A stretch of DNA of 23,261 nt from an uncultured Clostridia bacterium (GTDB lineage Bacteria; Bacillota; Clostridia; Christensenellales; Borkfalkiaceae): assembly GCA_947581885.1 (NCBI GenBank), contig CANPWF010000008.1, positions 1-23,261 on the forward strand. Direction: 5' to 3'. Positions 1 to 6,944 of the stretch are shown here, piece after piece (the stretch's first letter is position 1; every line of letters begins with the position of its first letter). A program made the translations under genes and the position numbers. Below the pieces are notes generated by a model that saw nothing but the letters and a program-made list of their open reading frames with translations, searched no databases and was not told where the DNA came from.

Positions 1-1301
1 GCGTCCGTACCCGTGTAGACGACGTTCCCCTCTCCGTCGAGAAGATAGACGGAAAGGTCGTGATCGGTCCAGCACCTGCCCATCGCCTTGTTCGTCCAGA
101 GAGAATTGAGATAGAGCTTGTCGCCAGCCTTCACCTGATGGGAATACTGCACCGTGTCGGGCACGAGGCGGTAACCCATGTAGCGGTTGAAATACTCGAC
201 GAGCGCGGGCTGTTCCCGGATGACGATATCGAAATCCTGCGCGACCCAGCCGATGACCGTCTGATAGTTGACGCGCCACTTATGAAGGGCCTCGTTCATC
301 GCCTCGAAGAGCGGGTAGGCGGAATCTTCCGCGTGTTTCGCGTAGCCGTCGCCGATCTCGCCGAGAAGAGGCAAACCCGTATTGAGGTCGAAATAGTCCC
401 TCGCCATGCGCGAATCCCATTCCCGCAGTGCGAACGCGATCCCGTCGCGGCGGAAGGTGATATTGTCGAGCGTGAGGGCGTAATCATAGCCCATCCAATG
501 CATGAACTCGTCGTAATTGGCGGCACTCGTGATCCCGCCCATCGAGGGGAGGAATTCATAGGTGCAGGAGAGAACGAGCAGAGTATCGCCCCATGCGTCC
601 CGCCAAGCCTTGATCGTATTGCGGAGGGCCTGCGTCCTCGCCTCGACGCTCGGATATTGATTGTAGCCCGAGTGCCATTCCCCCACCATCCCGTAGCCGC
701 GGAGCTCGACGACTTCAATCGCGTCGCGGTAAGGGTAATCCGCGGCACCGTAATGCCCCGCGAACTCTTCGAGGAAGATGCGGAGGCGTTCCTGATATTT
801 CACGTTGGAGAGATCGGCATAGATGCTCTTATCCGTCCCCTCGCCGTTGTACTCGCTCGCAACGTTGTAGGGTGCCTCGAAGAGCCAGCTCGGGCAGCCG
901 TTCACAACGCCCTGATTGAGGACGAGCCCGTCCGTGCAGAGGCGCATGTTGATCGTCTTGCCCTTCTCCGCCCAATACGCGATCGTCTCGTCCATGACCG
1001 TCCAATCGAAATGATCGCGGGTTTTCTCGAAGCACGACCAGCCCGTGGAGAGGGAGATCGTTTTCACTTCGGGGAAAGTCCCCTTGTATCCGAGCGAGGG
1101 GAGCCCGCCTTCGAGCGGTTCTTCGAGAATGACCCAACCCTGCCCCTCATTGTCGGCGCAGAGTGCTTCCGTCTCCTCGAAGGCGACCGTCTTATACGCG
1201 GCGTTCTCGGACGGTTCTTCGCTCTGCTTATCCTTCTTGCACGCCGCAAGGACGAACGTGGACGAGACGGCAAGCGCGAGCGCGATACAGAGTTTCTTCA
1301 T
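1..1301 (-). CDS. Secreted lipoprotein, glycosidase-like (DUF4832 type), partial
   Basis: Reads as 433 codons and runs off the left edge, so its C-terminus is missing. The N-terminus is a lipoprotein signal: a basic start, a hydrophobic stretch and the lipobox VLAAC with Cys21. The mature part has the look of a TIM-barrel glycoside-hydrolase-like protein: an early STGWSCFEKTRDHFDWT segment resembling the substrate-cleft region of beta-galactosidase-like proteins, a central VELRGYGMVGEWHSGY segment, and a later GYRLVP segment that opens the C-terminal sandwich in DUF4832 proteins. I infer an extracellular membrane-anchored carbohydrate-active protein; the substrate is unknown and the catalytic acids cannot be assigned. 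AGGAGG lies six bases before this ATG; another ATG four bases upstream is out of frame. It follows the oxidoreductase gene after 115 bases and is probably co-transcribed. The family call comes from recalled pattern, not a search. Confidence 0.75.
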   Translation of the reverse strand, partial: MKKLCIALALAVSSTFVLAACKKDKQSEEPSENAAYKTVAFEETEALCADNEGQGWVILEEPLEGGLPSLGYKGTFPEVKTISLSTGWSCFEKTRDHFDWTVMDETIAYWAEKGKTINMRLCTDGLVLNQGVVNGCPSWLFEAPYNVASEYNGEGTDKSIYADLSNVKYQERLRIFLEEFAGHYGAADYPYRDAIEVVELRGYGMVGEWHSGYNQYPSVEARTQALRNTIKAWRDAWGDTLLVLSCTYEFLPSMGGITSAANYDEFMHWMGYDYALTLDNITFRRDGIAFALREWDSRMARDYFDLNTGLPLLGEIGDGYAKHAEDSAYPLFEAMNEALHKWRVNYQTVIGWVAQDFDIVIREQPALVEYFNRYMGYRLVPDTVQYSHQVKAGDKLYLNSLWTNKAMGRCWTDHDLSVYLLDGEGNVVYTGTD

Positions 1302-1321
1302 ACATTACCTCCTGAATTCTT

Positions 1322-1390
1322 GCGGCGAATGCCGCGGTGCGGGAGGATCCCGCGGAGTACGATCCTGTTTTCTTCGCCCCATGCGGGGCG
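1322..1390. repeat. Three consecutive GC-rich hairpins in the intergenic spacer
   Basis: Three perfect inverted repeats follow one another between the oxidoreductase and the lipoprotein gene: GCGGC/GCCGC around GAAT at 1322-1335, GCGGGA/TCCCGC around GGA at 1339-1353, and CGCCCC/GGGGCG around ATGC at 1375-1390. None is followed by a T-run on the minus strand, so they do not look like intrinsic terminators. They could stabilise or process the mRNA between the two genes, or adjust expression of the lipoprotein. The last ends only a few bases before the AGGAGG of the lipoprotein gene. Confidence 0.7.
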
Positions 1391-1416
1391 GTCTTGCTTC
1401 GATCAATGTGCGGTTT

Positions 1417-2685
1417 TTATTCCGCGTGGACTTTCAGGGGAACGCCGCCCTTCAAGCGGGATTCTTCTGCGCGGATCGCCATGAGGTGGCTTTCCACCGA
1501 ACTTTCGAGGCGGGTGGGCGCGTCCTCTTCCCCGCATAGAACGCTGTAAAACTCGTGCATGAGCCCCGCGTCGCCGCCGCCATGGTTGTGCCCCCCTTCC
1601 TGCAAGGCACGGATGTCGATCGTCTCGACCTCTTTCCCGAACGGACGGACACGGACGGTGCCCGTTTCATCCTCCATGTCGATCTCCCCTTTCGTGCAAT
1701 AGAACCGCATGATGCGCCCGCCGCAAGCGGTGAACGCCGTCATCCGAAGATTTGCCTTTACGCCGTTTTCGAAGGTCATCATCACGATCTGGTGATCGAC
1801 GACATTGTTGTCGCACGCGTACACGCACCTGCCGTACGGCCCCATCTCCAACGCGCGGCGGAGATTCTCTTCACGGATGGGGAATTCCGTCGTCAGCACG
1901 CTGTAAGGCCAAGCGTTCGCGGGACTGCCGATACGTTTCCATTCCCCGATATAGAAGGCGACCGCGCTGTACGGGCAGGTCTCGACATACTTGCAACGCG
2001 TGCACCGATCCGCCGCCCCCTCGGGCGCGCATTCCTTTTTGAAGTGCTTCAAGTCCCCGATGGAAGAGAGCGTATCGCAACGGCTTCCCGCATAGTATTG
2101 GAGAAGATCGAGATCATGGCAGCACTTTTGCAGGATCATGGGGGTCGTCTCATCGCTGTTGCGCCAATTCCCGCGGACGAAGCTGTGCGCCTGATGCCAG
2201 TAGCAGACCTGTTCGATGGAGTCGATCATCACGAGTTCGCCGCAAACGCCTTCGTCGAGGAGTTCCTTCACCTTCCTGTACGCGGGCGCATAGCGGAGAA
2301 CATGGCACACGACGACCTTCCCGCCAAACTTTTTATGGGCGGCGAGCAACCTCTTGCACTCCTCTTCGCTCCCCGTAATGGGCTTTTCGAGGAGAACATC
2401 GTAACCGAGACGAAGGGCCGCCTCGCATTGGCGCACATGGTCGTTATCCATGGTGGCGAGCACGAGCGCGTCCGCCCGACGCACGGCAAAGAATTGCTCT
2501 TCCGAAGAGAAACGCGCGGAGGCAGGGACACCGAACGCCTCCCCGTAAACGCGCAGTTTTTCCTCGTTGACATCGCACAGCGCGACGATGCGGAATTTAT
2601 CCTTCCACTCCGCCATGATTCTGCCATAGCTCTCCGCACCGCGCGAGCCGCAGCCGATGATCGCGACCGTAAATACTTTCCCCAT
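1417..2685 (-). CDS. Gfo/Idh/MocA-family NAD(P)-dependent oxidoreductase
   Basis: A 422-residue protein with the two-domain Gfo/Idh/MocA layout. An N-terminal Rossmann domain carries GCGSRG at residues 11-16 and the signature EKP at 100-102, whose Lys is the usual catalytic residue. The C-terminal domain starts near residue 125 and has HDLD at 190-193, the usual position of the catalytic His. Family members oxidise or reduce sugars, inositols and related polyols. A four-cysteine insert (C219, C228, C231, C237) may bind metal; similar inserts occur in other clostridial members as I recall. Ribosome binding is ambiguous: AAGG sits too close to the ATG and AGGAG lies about 14 bases away, almost at the predicted mRNA 5' end. 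A strong promoter and spaced repeats lie directly upstream. With the following lipoprotein it probably serves sugar degradation; the substrate is unknown. Confidence 0.9.
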   Translation of the reverse strand: MGKVFTVAIIGCGSRGAESYGRIMAEWKDKFRIVALCDVNEEKLRVYGEAFGVPASARFSSEEQFFAVRRADALVLATMDNDHVRQCEAALRLGYDVLLEKPITGSEEECKRLLAAHKKFGGKVVVCHVLRYAPAYRKVKELLDEGVCGELVMIDSIEQVCYWHQAHSFVRGNWRNSDETTPMILQKCCHDLDLLQYYAGSRCDTLSSIGDLKHFKKECAPEGAADRCTRCKYVETCPYSAVAFYIGEWKRIGSPANAWPYSVLTTEFPIREENLRRALEMGPYGRCVYACDNNVVDHQIVMMTFENGVKANLRMTAFTACGGRIMRFYCTKGEIDMEDETGTVRVRPFGKEVETIDIRALQEGGHNHGGGDAGLMHEFYSVLCGEEDAPTRLESSVESHLMAIRAEESRLKGGVPLKVHAE

Positions 2686-2712
2686 ACCTTTTCAACTTTC
2701 TCCTACATAAAA

Positions 2713-2741
2713 ATTATAACATCCGATTTGTTCTTTCACAA
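2713..2741 (-). promoter_or_regulatory. Sigma-A promoter of the oxidoreductase gene
   Basis: On the minus strand TTGTGA (2741-2736) is followed after 17 bases by TATAAT (2718-2713), which is also preceded by TGT (near-extended -10). The predicted transcript starts near 2706, giving a leader of only about 20 bases before the ATG at 2685. Confidence 0.8.
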
Positions 2742-2824
2742 GGGAGTTATGTTCTTAAATGTTGTTGATTTGTTCTCTTTTCTGTACGGATTTCACAAAT
2801 TTGCACTGTTTTTTTGTTCTTTTT
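2727..2824. repeat. Spaced AGAACA-type direct repeats upstream of the promoter
   Basis: Four copies of a motif close to TTTGTTCTTT on the plus strand (AAAGAACAAA on the minus) begin near 2727, 2748, 2769 and 2813. The first lies inside the -35/-10 spacer of the oxidoreductase promoter. Steps of about 21, 21 and 44 bases are near multiples of two helical turns, so a protein could bind all copies on one face. A regulator is an inference; the tract is T-rich, which raises the chance of coincidence. Confidence 0.45.
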
Positions 2825-2890
2825 TTGTGCCGATTTTTACTTTCTTTCGAAATTCGGGCGAGAAACGGTTGCCATTGCGAACAATTCGAC

Positions 2891-2923
2891 AAAAAAGAAA
2901 AGCGTCCCGAACGGGGGGGACGC
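2891..2923 (-). terminator. Rho-independent terminator after spoVAE
   Basis: On the minus strand the stem GCGTCCC/GGGACGC (2923-2917 with 2908-2902) encloses an eight-base loop and is followed by TTTTCTTTTTT. It starts 12 bases past the spoVAE stop and closes the spoVAD-spoVAE unit. Confidence 0.88.
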
Positions 2924-2934
2924 GAGGCAGCCGT

Positions 2935-3312
2935 TCAATTGTATTTTGTGTGCGATTTGAACAGAAGTGCCATCAGAAAAGAGAATACCACGGCGGCGGA
3001 AACGCCCGCGCTCGCCGCAACGAGCGGACCCGTCAACGCGGCGAACAGCCCCTCTTGCGCCCCCTTCATCGCGCCGTTCGCAAGCAAGTATCCGAATCCG
3101 GAGATGGGCACCGTCGCTCCCGCCCCCGCCCATTCGACGAGAGGACCGTACGCCCCCACCGCCGTCAAAACGATGCCGCCGAGCATGAAGAGAACGAGGA
3201 TCTTCCCCGCCGTCAAATCGGTAAAATTGATGATCACCTGTGCAAGCGCGCAGATGAGTCCCCCCACCGCAAACGCCTTCAAAAACATGAAAAGAATGTT
3301 GAGATATTCCAT
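2935..3312 (-). CDS. spoVAE: Stage V sporulation protein AE
   Basis: A 125-residue integral membrane protein with the SpoVAE pattern: MEYLNILFMFLKAF at the start, a conserved NFTDLTAGKILV segment near residues 30-41, and hydrophobic segments separated by GAYGPLVEWAGAGATVPI and GFG. SpoVA proteins lie in the spore inner membrane and take part in uptake and release of Ca-dipicolinate. The frame could be read 15 codons further upstream, but the ATG at 3312 has GGGGGAG at good spacing and matches family N-termini. It follows spoVAD after 11 bases, so the two are co-transcribed, and a terminator follows. The hydrophobic pattern and length (about 116-125 in relatives) make this a secure call. Confidence 0.93.
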   Translation of the reverse strand: MEYLNILFMFLKAFAVGGLICALAQVIINFTDLTAGKILVLFMLGGIVLTAVGAYGPLVEWAGAGATVPISGFGYLLANGAMKGAQEGLFAALTGPLVAASAGVSAAVVFSFLMALLFKSHTKYN

Positions 3313-3323
3313 TGCTCCCCCTT

Positions 3324-4316
3324 TCAGCGTTCGAGTACAACGGCATGCGTGATGCACGGGATGGATTCCCCCTGTCCCGAAGAGACGGTCGAGAGCAGCG
3401 CGCCCGTCGCCGCAAACAAGATCCTTTTGAGGCTTCCCGCCATCATCTTCGTGTAGAGATAGGAATTGAGCACCACCGCCGAACAGCCCGCACCGCTTCC
3501 GCCTTGAAATTCATCCTCGATGACGTTATATATGATCTCGCCGCAGTCGACGTGATTTTTCGAGATGTCGAGCCCCTTTTCCCATGTAAGATCTTTGAGG
3601 ATACGGCTCCCGAGCGCACCGAGGTCCCCCGTCACGATGAGGTCGTAATCCTCGACGCTCTCCTTCGTCTCTCGGAAATGGGCGAGGATGGTGTCCGCCG
3701 CCGCGGGTGCCATCGCCGCCCCCATGTTGTTGACATCGGTGATGCCGAAATCCACCACCTTCCCAAGCGTCGCCGCCGTGATCTTTACGCCCTCTCCTTC
3801 GGCGCAAACGAGGGAAGCCCCCGCGGCTGTCACCGTCCACTGCGATTGGGGCGGACGGGTGCATCCGAGTTCCAGAGGATAGCGATATTGCCGTTCCGCC
3901 GAAGCGAAATGACTGCCCGTCGCCGCGACCGCACGCCGAGTTAGCCCCCCTTCGATGAACGCCGCCGCCACGGCGAGTGATTCCGCCATCGTCGAACAGG
4001 CACCGTACACACCGAGGAAAGGGATGGAAAAATCTCGGGCGGCAAAGCTTGCCGAAATGATTTGGTTGAGAAGATCCCCAGAGACGATCATGTCGATCTC
4101 TTCCCGTTTGAGCCCGGCGTTCGCGATGGCACCGTCGATGACATGGGAGAGCATCTTGCACTCCGCCTTCTCGAAGGTGCTTTCGCCGAACATATCGTCG
4201 GCGAGCGCGGTCTCCACATACCGCCCGACGACCCCCTCGCACTCCTTCGGACCCGCGATCGTGCTCGTCGCCACGATCCTCGGCTGCTTTTTGAAATAAA
4301 TCGTCTGATTCCCCAT
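3324..4316 (-). CDS. spoVAD: Stage V sporulation protein AD
   Basis: A 330-residue thiolase-fold protein matching SpoVAD along its length: GNQTIYF near the start, STIAGPKE at residues 18-25, SGDLLNQ at 79-85, YGACSTM at 104-110, AAATGSH-like and RQYRYPLE segments in the middle, GITDVNNMG, and TGALLS near the end. SpoVAD is a soluble or peripheral protein that binds dipicolinic acid during spore formation. The ATG at 4316 agrees with family N-termini but has no clear Shine-Dalgarno: the bases before it are the T-run and 3' arm of a strong terminator. No spoVAC lies upstream; the polysaccharide operon is there instead. How this gene is transcribed and translated is not clear from the sequence. 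Confidence 0.94.
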   Translation of the reverse strand: MGNQTIYFKKQPRIVATSTIAGPKECEGVVGRYVETALADDMFGESTFEKAECKMLSHVIDGAIANAGLKREEIDMIVSGDLLNQIISASFAARDFSIPFLGVYGACSTMAESLAVAAAFIEGGLTRRAVAATGSHFASAERQYRYPLELGCTRPPQSQWTVTAAGASLVCAEGEGVKITAATLGKVVDFGITDVNNMGAAMAPAAADTILAHFRETKESVEDYDLIVTGDLGALGSRILKDLTWEKGLDISKNHVDCGEIIYNVIEDEFQGGSGAGCSAVVLNSYLYTKMMAGSLKRILFAATGALLSTVSSGQGESIPCITHAVVLER

Positions 4317-4352
4317 AAAAAATCGCCCGACTGCATTTTCTGCAATCGGACG
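4317..4352 (-). terminator. Strong rho-independent terminator of the polysaccharide operon
   Basis: A 12-pair stem (4352-4341 with 4335-4324, two G-U pairs) closes a GAAAA loop and is followed on the minus strand by ATTTTTT. It lies 54 bases past the last polysaccharide gene. Its T-run directly touches the spoVAD start codon, so it either only ends the upstream operon or also acts as a leader element for spoVAD. Confidence 0.92.
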
Positions 4353-4406
4353 AAAGTTATACGGCCAACAACGAACTGTTTGACCTTGTTGCGATTATAT
4401 TTGCAT

Positions 4407-4985
4407 TTAAGATTTTCTCTTAAATAATTCTTTGTACTGCTTAAAGCTCATCAGCCCCTTGTCTTTCTCGCTGACAATCAAATTGTTTTTTCCGCCTATC
4501 GACTCAAAGGGCCATAATACAGCGATATCCGAATCATCGTAAGCGATGCCGCTATCCCCTTCTGCGTAAAACGTTTCAGCACATTGATAACTTACGATCG
4601 AGTCCTCCATGACAAGATACCCATGTCCGCAAAATGCTGGAACATAAAGAGAGTTCATATTTTCGCCTGTCAGATCAAACCCTCTCCATTCCCCAAAGGT
4701 AGGTGAATTGGGCCGAAGATCGACGACAACATCGTATACATGACCACTGATACATCTCACCAACTTCGGCTGTTGGCGACCGAGCTGAAAGTGGATTGCA
4801 CGTATGACTCCTCTTTTTGATATAGTATAAAACACCTCTTTGAGATCGTGCGAGATTCCATTGGCTGCAAATACATCGATATTATAATCTTTAATTAAAG
4901 CTCCTCGCCCATCAGTTGCATAGAACGGTTTTATGAGATATACTCCTTGCAAATCAAGTTCGTGAAATTCAAATTTATGTATCAT
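4407..4985 (-). CDS. RmlC-like nucleotide-sugar epimerase (CDP-4-keto-6-deoxyhexose)
   Basis: A 192-residue cupin of the RmlC (dTDP-4-dehydrorhamnose 3,5-epimerase) family. The catalytic His is His65 in VIRAIHFQ and the usual Tyr is Tyr133; the motif differs from the canonical VLRGLHFQ seen in the operon's true rmlC. Because it follows rfbF, rfbG and an SDR, I infer epimerisation at C3 and/or C5 of CDP-4-keto-6-deoxy-glucose rather than a second rhamnose enzyme. GGAGG lies just before the ATG at 4985, overlapping the end of the preceding gene, which decides the start over an upstream in-frame ATG. It is the last gene of the operon. Whether it acts at one carbon or two cannot be read from the sequence. 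Confidence 0.85.
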   Translation of the reverse strand: MIHKFEFHELDLQGVYLIKPFYATDGRGALIKDYNIDVFAANGISHDLKEVFYTISKRGVIRAIHFQLGRQQPKLVRCISGHVYDVVVDLRPNSPTFGEWRGFDLTGENMNSLYVPAFCGHGYLVMEDSIVSYQCAETFYAEGDSGIAYDDSDIAVLWPFESIGGKNNLIVSEKDKGLMSFKQYKELFKRKS

Positions 4986-5883
4986 GTCTCTCCTCCGAAG
5001 CAATTGTTGTCGTGATTCCGTCGAAAAAATTTGTTCGGACATAACTGCCCACCTCGGAAACAAGTGGCGCGATATCGAACATGTCGGAGTCATATTCAAT
5101 CCCGTCACTTGGACGGATTCCCGTTTGAATAAGGTCAATTCTATCCATCGCGCTTCCGATCTGAGAAAGGTATTCCTTCAAGATTCTCGACTCTCCGGAA
5201 CCGATAAAATAGAAATGGTGCGATGTCGGCATCACGCCGAGTCTGTATGCGGCCTCAATCAAATCATCTAAATAGATGAAGTCATACGGCTGATCTGCGG
5301 GCCCAAACAAGGCAGGTTCTCCGCGGCGCAAACACTCGATTGTATACCCAATCAAGTTACCGGTCTTATTGTTAGGCCCGTAAATGTTTGAAAATTGCAT
5401 CCATACGAAGTCAAGCCCGACGTTTTTACAGAACGCCTCCACAAGAAGGTGAGTACAGTGCTTAGCGGTGCCATAGAACATGCCACCCGAAACACTCTTT
5501 ATGCGAGGCAAACTCTTGACCGCGTTTTCGGCGACCGTTCCTGCACAAAGAAATTTTGTACATCCGAGTCTTTTCGCGAGTTCGGCGCACTTGAGCGTCA
5601 TGGCGATATTGTTCTGTTGCACAAAAATGTCGGCTTTTTCGGCTCCATTCACGCCTGCCCATGCGAAATGGTAGAAAATCGACCCGCGGGCCATGTGCAG
5701 TTTCTCCTCGAGCGTAGGATCGCATAGCTCAGATCGGATAATTTCGCACTTTCCGATGATTGACGAGACATCCTCTTCCTCGTCTTTCACAAGGGCAAAC
5801 ACCTTATAACCCTCTCTGAAAAAACGTTTCACGAACGCACTGCCCAAAAAACCGTTCGCCCCCGTGATGATCACGCTTTTCAT
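4975..5883 (-). CDS. NAD(P)-dependent SDR, probable CDP-4-ketohexose reductase
   Basis: A 302-residue extended short-chain dehydrogenase: GANGFLG at 8-14 for the dinucleotide, the AGT segment (114-116) in the place of the catalytic Ser/Thr, and Tyr127-x3-Lys131 (FYGTAKH). The family includes sugar-nucleotide 4-epimerases and 4-ketoreductases such as the CDP-abequose/paratose synthases. Sitting between rfbG and an epimerase, it most likely reduces the 4-keto group to give the finished CDP-6-deoxyhexose. The ATG at 5883 overlaps the rfbG stop; its last codons overlap the next gene by 11 bases. The exact stereochemistry is not predictable, and a C2- or C4-epimerase remains possible. Confidence 0.8.
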   Translation of the reverse strand: MKSVIITGANGFLGSAFVKRFFREGYKVFALVKDEEEDVSSIIGKCEIIRSELCDPTLEEKLHMARGSIFYHFAWAGVNGAEKADIFVQQNNIAMTLKCAELAKRLGCTKFLCAGTVAENAVKSLPRIKSVSGGMFYGTAKHCTHLLVEAFCKNVGLDFVWMQFSNIYGPNNKTGNLIGYTIECLRRGEPALFGPADQPYDFIYLDDLIEAAYRLGVMPTSHHFYFIGSGESRILKEYLSQIGSAMDRIDLIQTGIRPSDGIEYDSDMFDIAPLVSEVGSYVRTNFFDGITTTIASEERHDT

Positions 5884-6944
5884 TGCTCGCTCCCCCTCAC
5901 AAACTCTTCGATCTGCCGATGCATGCACGCCGCAACATCGCCACCCTCAAGCCAGCAACGATACCATTCGACCGTTTTTTTGATAGCTGTGTCGAGACTC
6001 CATTGCGGTCTCCAACCGAATGTTTTTTTGATCTTCGAACAATCGAGTTTGAGAAAATTCGCCTCGTGGAATGGGGAATCATCGTACTTATCAATACGTT
6101 TGATCCCTCCCCATGAATGCGTAAAGAGATTAACGAGATCGCCCGTCGAAAAGCAATCGCGCTCATCGGGGCCGACGTTATACCATCCCGCATATCGCTT
6201 ATCCCCCGCTTGTGCTTGTGCAATCATCAAATATGCGAAAAGAGGCTCAAGCACGTGCTGATAAGGACGTATCGAATGAGGATTGCGTACAATAATATCT
6301 TCGCCCCTCATCGCCGCCCGTACGCAATCGGGAATGATTCTGTCGTCGGCAAAATCGCCACCTCCAATCACATTACCCGCTCGCGCCGTGGAAATCGACG
6401 GGCTTCCCTCCTTCATGAAGAAAGAAGAGAGATAACTATGCGTCACCAGTTCGGAACAAGATTTCGAATTGGAATAAGGATCGTAACCATCAAGCTCCTC
6501 ATTTTCCCTGTAACCCCACTCCCACTCTTTATTCTTATAGACCTTGTCGGTTGTCACATTGAGAAAAGACAAGACACACTCCGCATTGCGCACACATTCG
6601 AGAAGATTGACCGTCCCCATGACATTTGTTTCATATGTCTCACGTGGATTTTTGTAGCTTTCCCGAACAAGCGGCTGTGCCGCAAGATGTAGAACAATTT
6701 CCGGCGAAGCCTTATCAAAAACCTTTTTCAGGTTTTCAAAGTCACGGATATCACCGATCACGGAGACAATCTCGCGATCCAATCCAACGATGTTGAACAG
6801 AGACGGTTCGGTGGGAGCGGGAAGAGAATATCCCGTCACATTCGCACCGGCATCGACAAGTATTTTTGTCAGCCACGATCCCTTAAAACCTGTGTGCCCC
6901 GTTATGAATACGCGTTTACCCTTGTAAAAAGACAGATCAATCAT
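5880..6944 (-). CDS. rfbG: CDP-glucose 4,6-dehydratase
   Basis: A 354-residue extended SDR with the features of CDP-glucose 4,6-dehydratase: the initial KGKRVFITGHTGFKGSWL (GHTGFKG at 16-22), the active-site TTDK (Thr132, Asp133, Lys134) in place of the TDE of dTDP-glucose dehydratase, and Tyr157-x3-Lys161 in YSNSK. It converts CDP-glucose to CDP-4-keto-6-deoxy-glucose in the cytosol. The upstream neighbour supplies its substrate. The start at 6944 overlaps the rfbF stop and has AAGGTG just before it; an earlier in-frame ATG would lie inside rfbF. It ends with an ATGA overlap with the next reductase. Confidence 0.95.
   Translation of the reverse strand: MIDLSFYKGKRVFITGHTGFKGSWLTKILVDAGANVTGYSLPAPTEPSLFNIVGLDREIVSVIGDIRDFENLKKVFDKASPEIVLHLAAQPLVRESYKNPRETYETNVMGTVNLLECVRNAECVLSFLNVTTDKVYKNKEWEWGYRENEELDGYDPYSNSKSCSELVTHSYLSSFFMKEGSPSISTARAGNVIGGGDFADDRIIPDCVRAAMRGEDIIVRNPHSIRPYQHVLEPLFAYLMIAQAQAGDKRYAGWYNVGPDERDCFSTGDLVNLFTHSWGGIKRIDKYDDSPFHEANFLKLDCSKIKKTFGWRPQWSLDTAIKKTVEWYRCWLEGGDVAACMHRQIEEFVRGSEQ

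Noticed and set aside
60..3456. Long plus-strand frames over the lipoprotein and oxidoreductase genes
   Set aside because: They mirror clear minus-strand genes and are rich in Arg, Glu and Pro, as expected for antisense frames.
4353..4406. A sigma-G or sigma-F promoter for spoVAD upstream of the terminator
   Set aside because: TATAAC- and TATAAT-like boxes occur, but no matching -35 element at proper spacing for sporulation sigma factors could be seen.
4407..4985. A second rmlC for rhamnose synthesis
   Set aside because: The canonical rmlC is already present next to rmlD; this copy has altered motifs and follows the CDP-specific genes.
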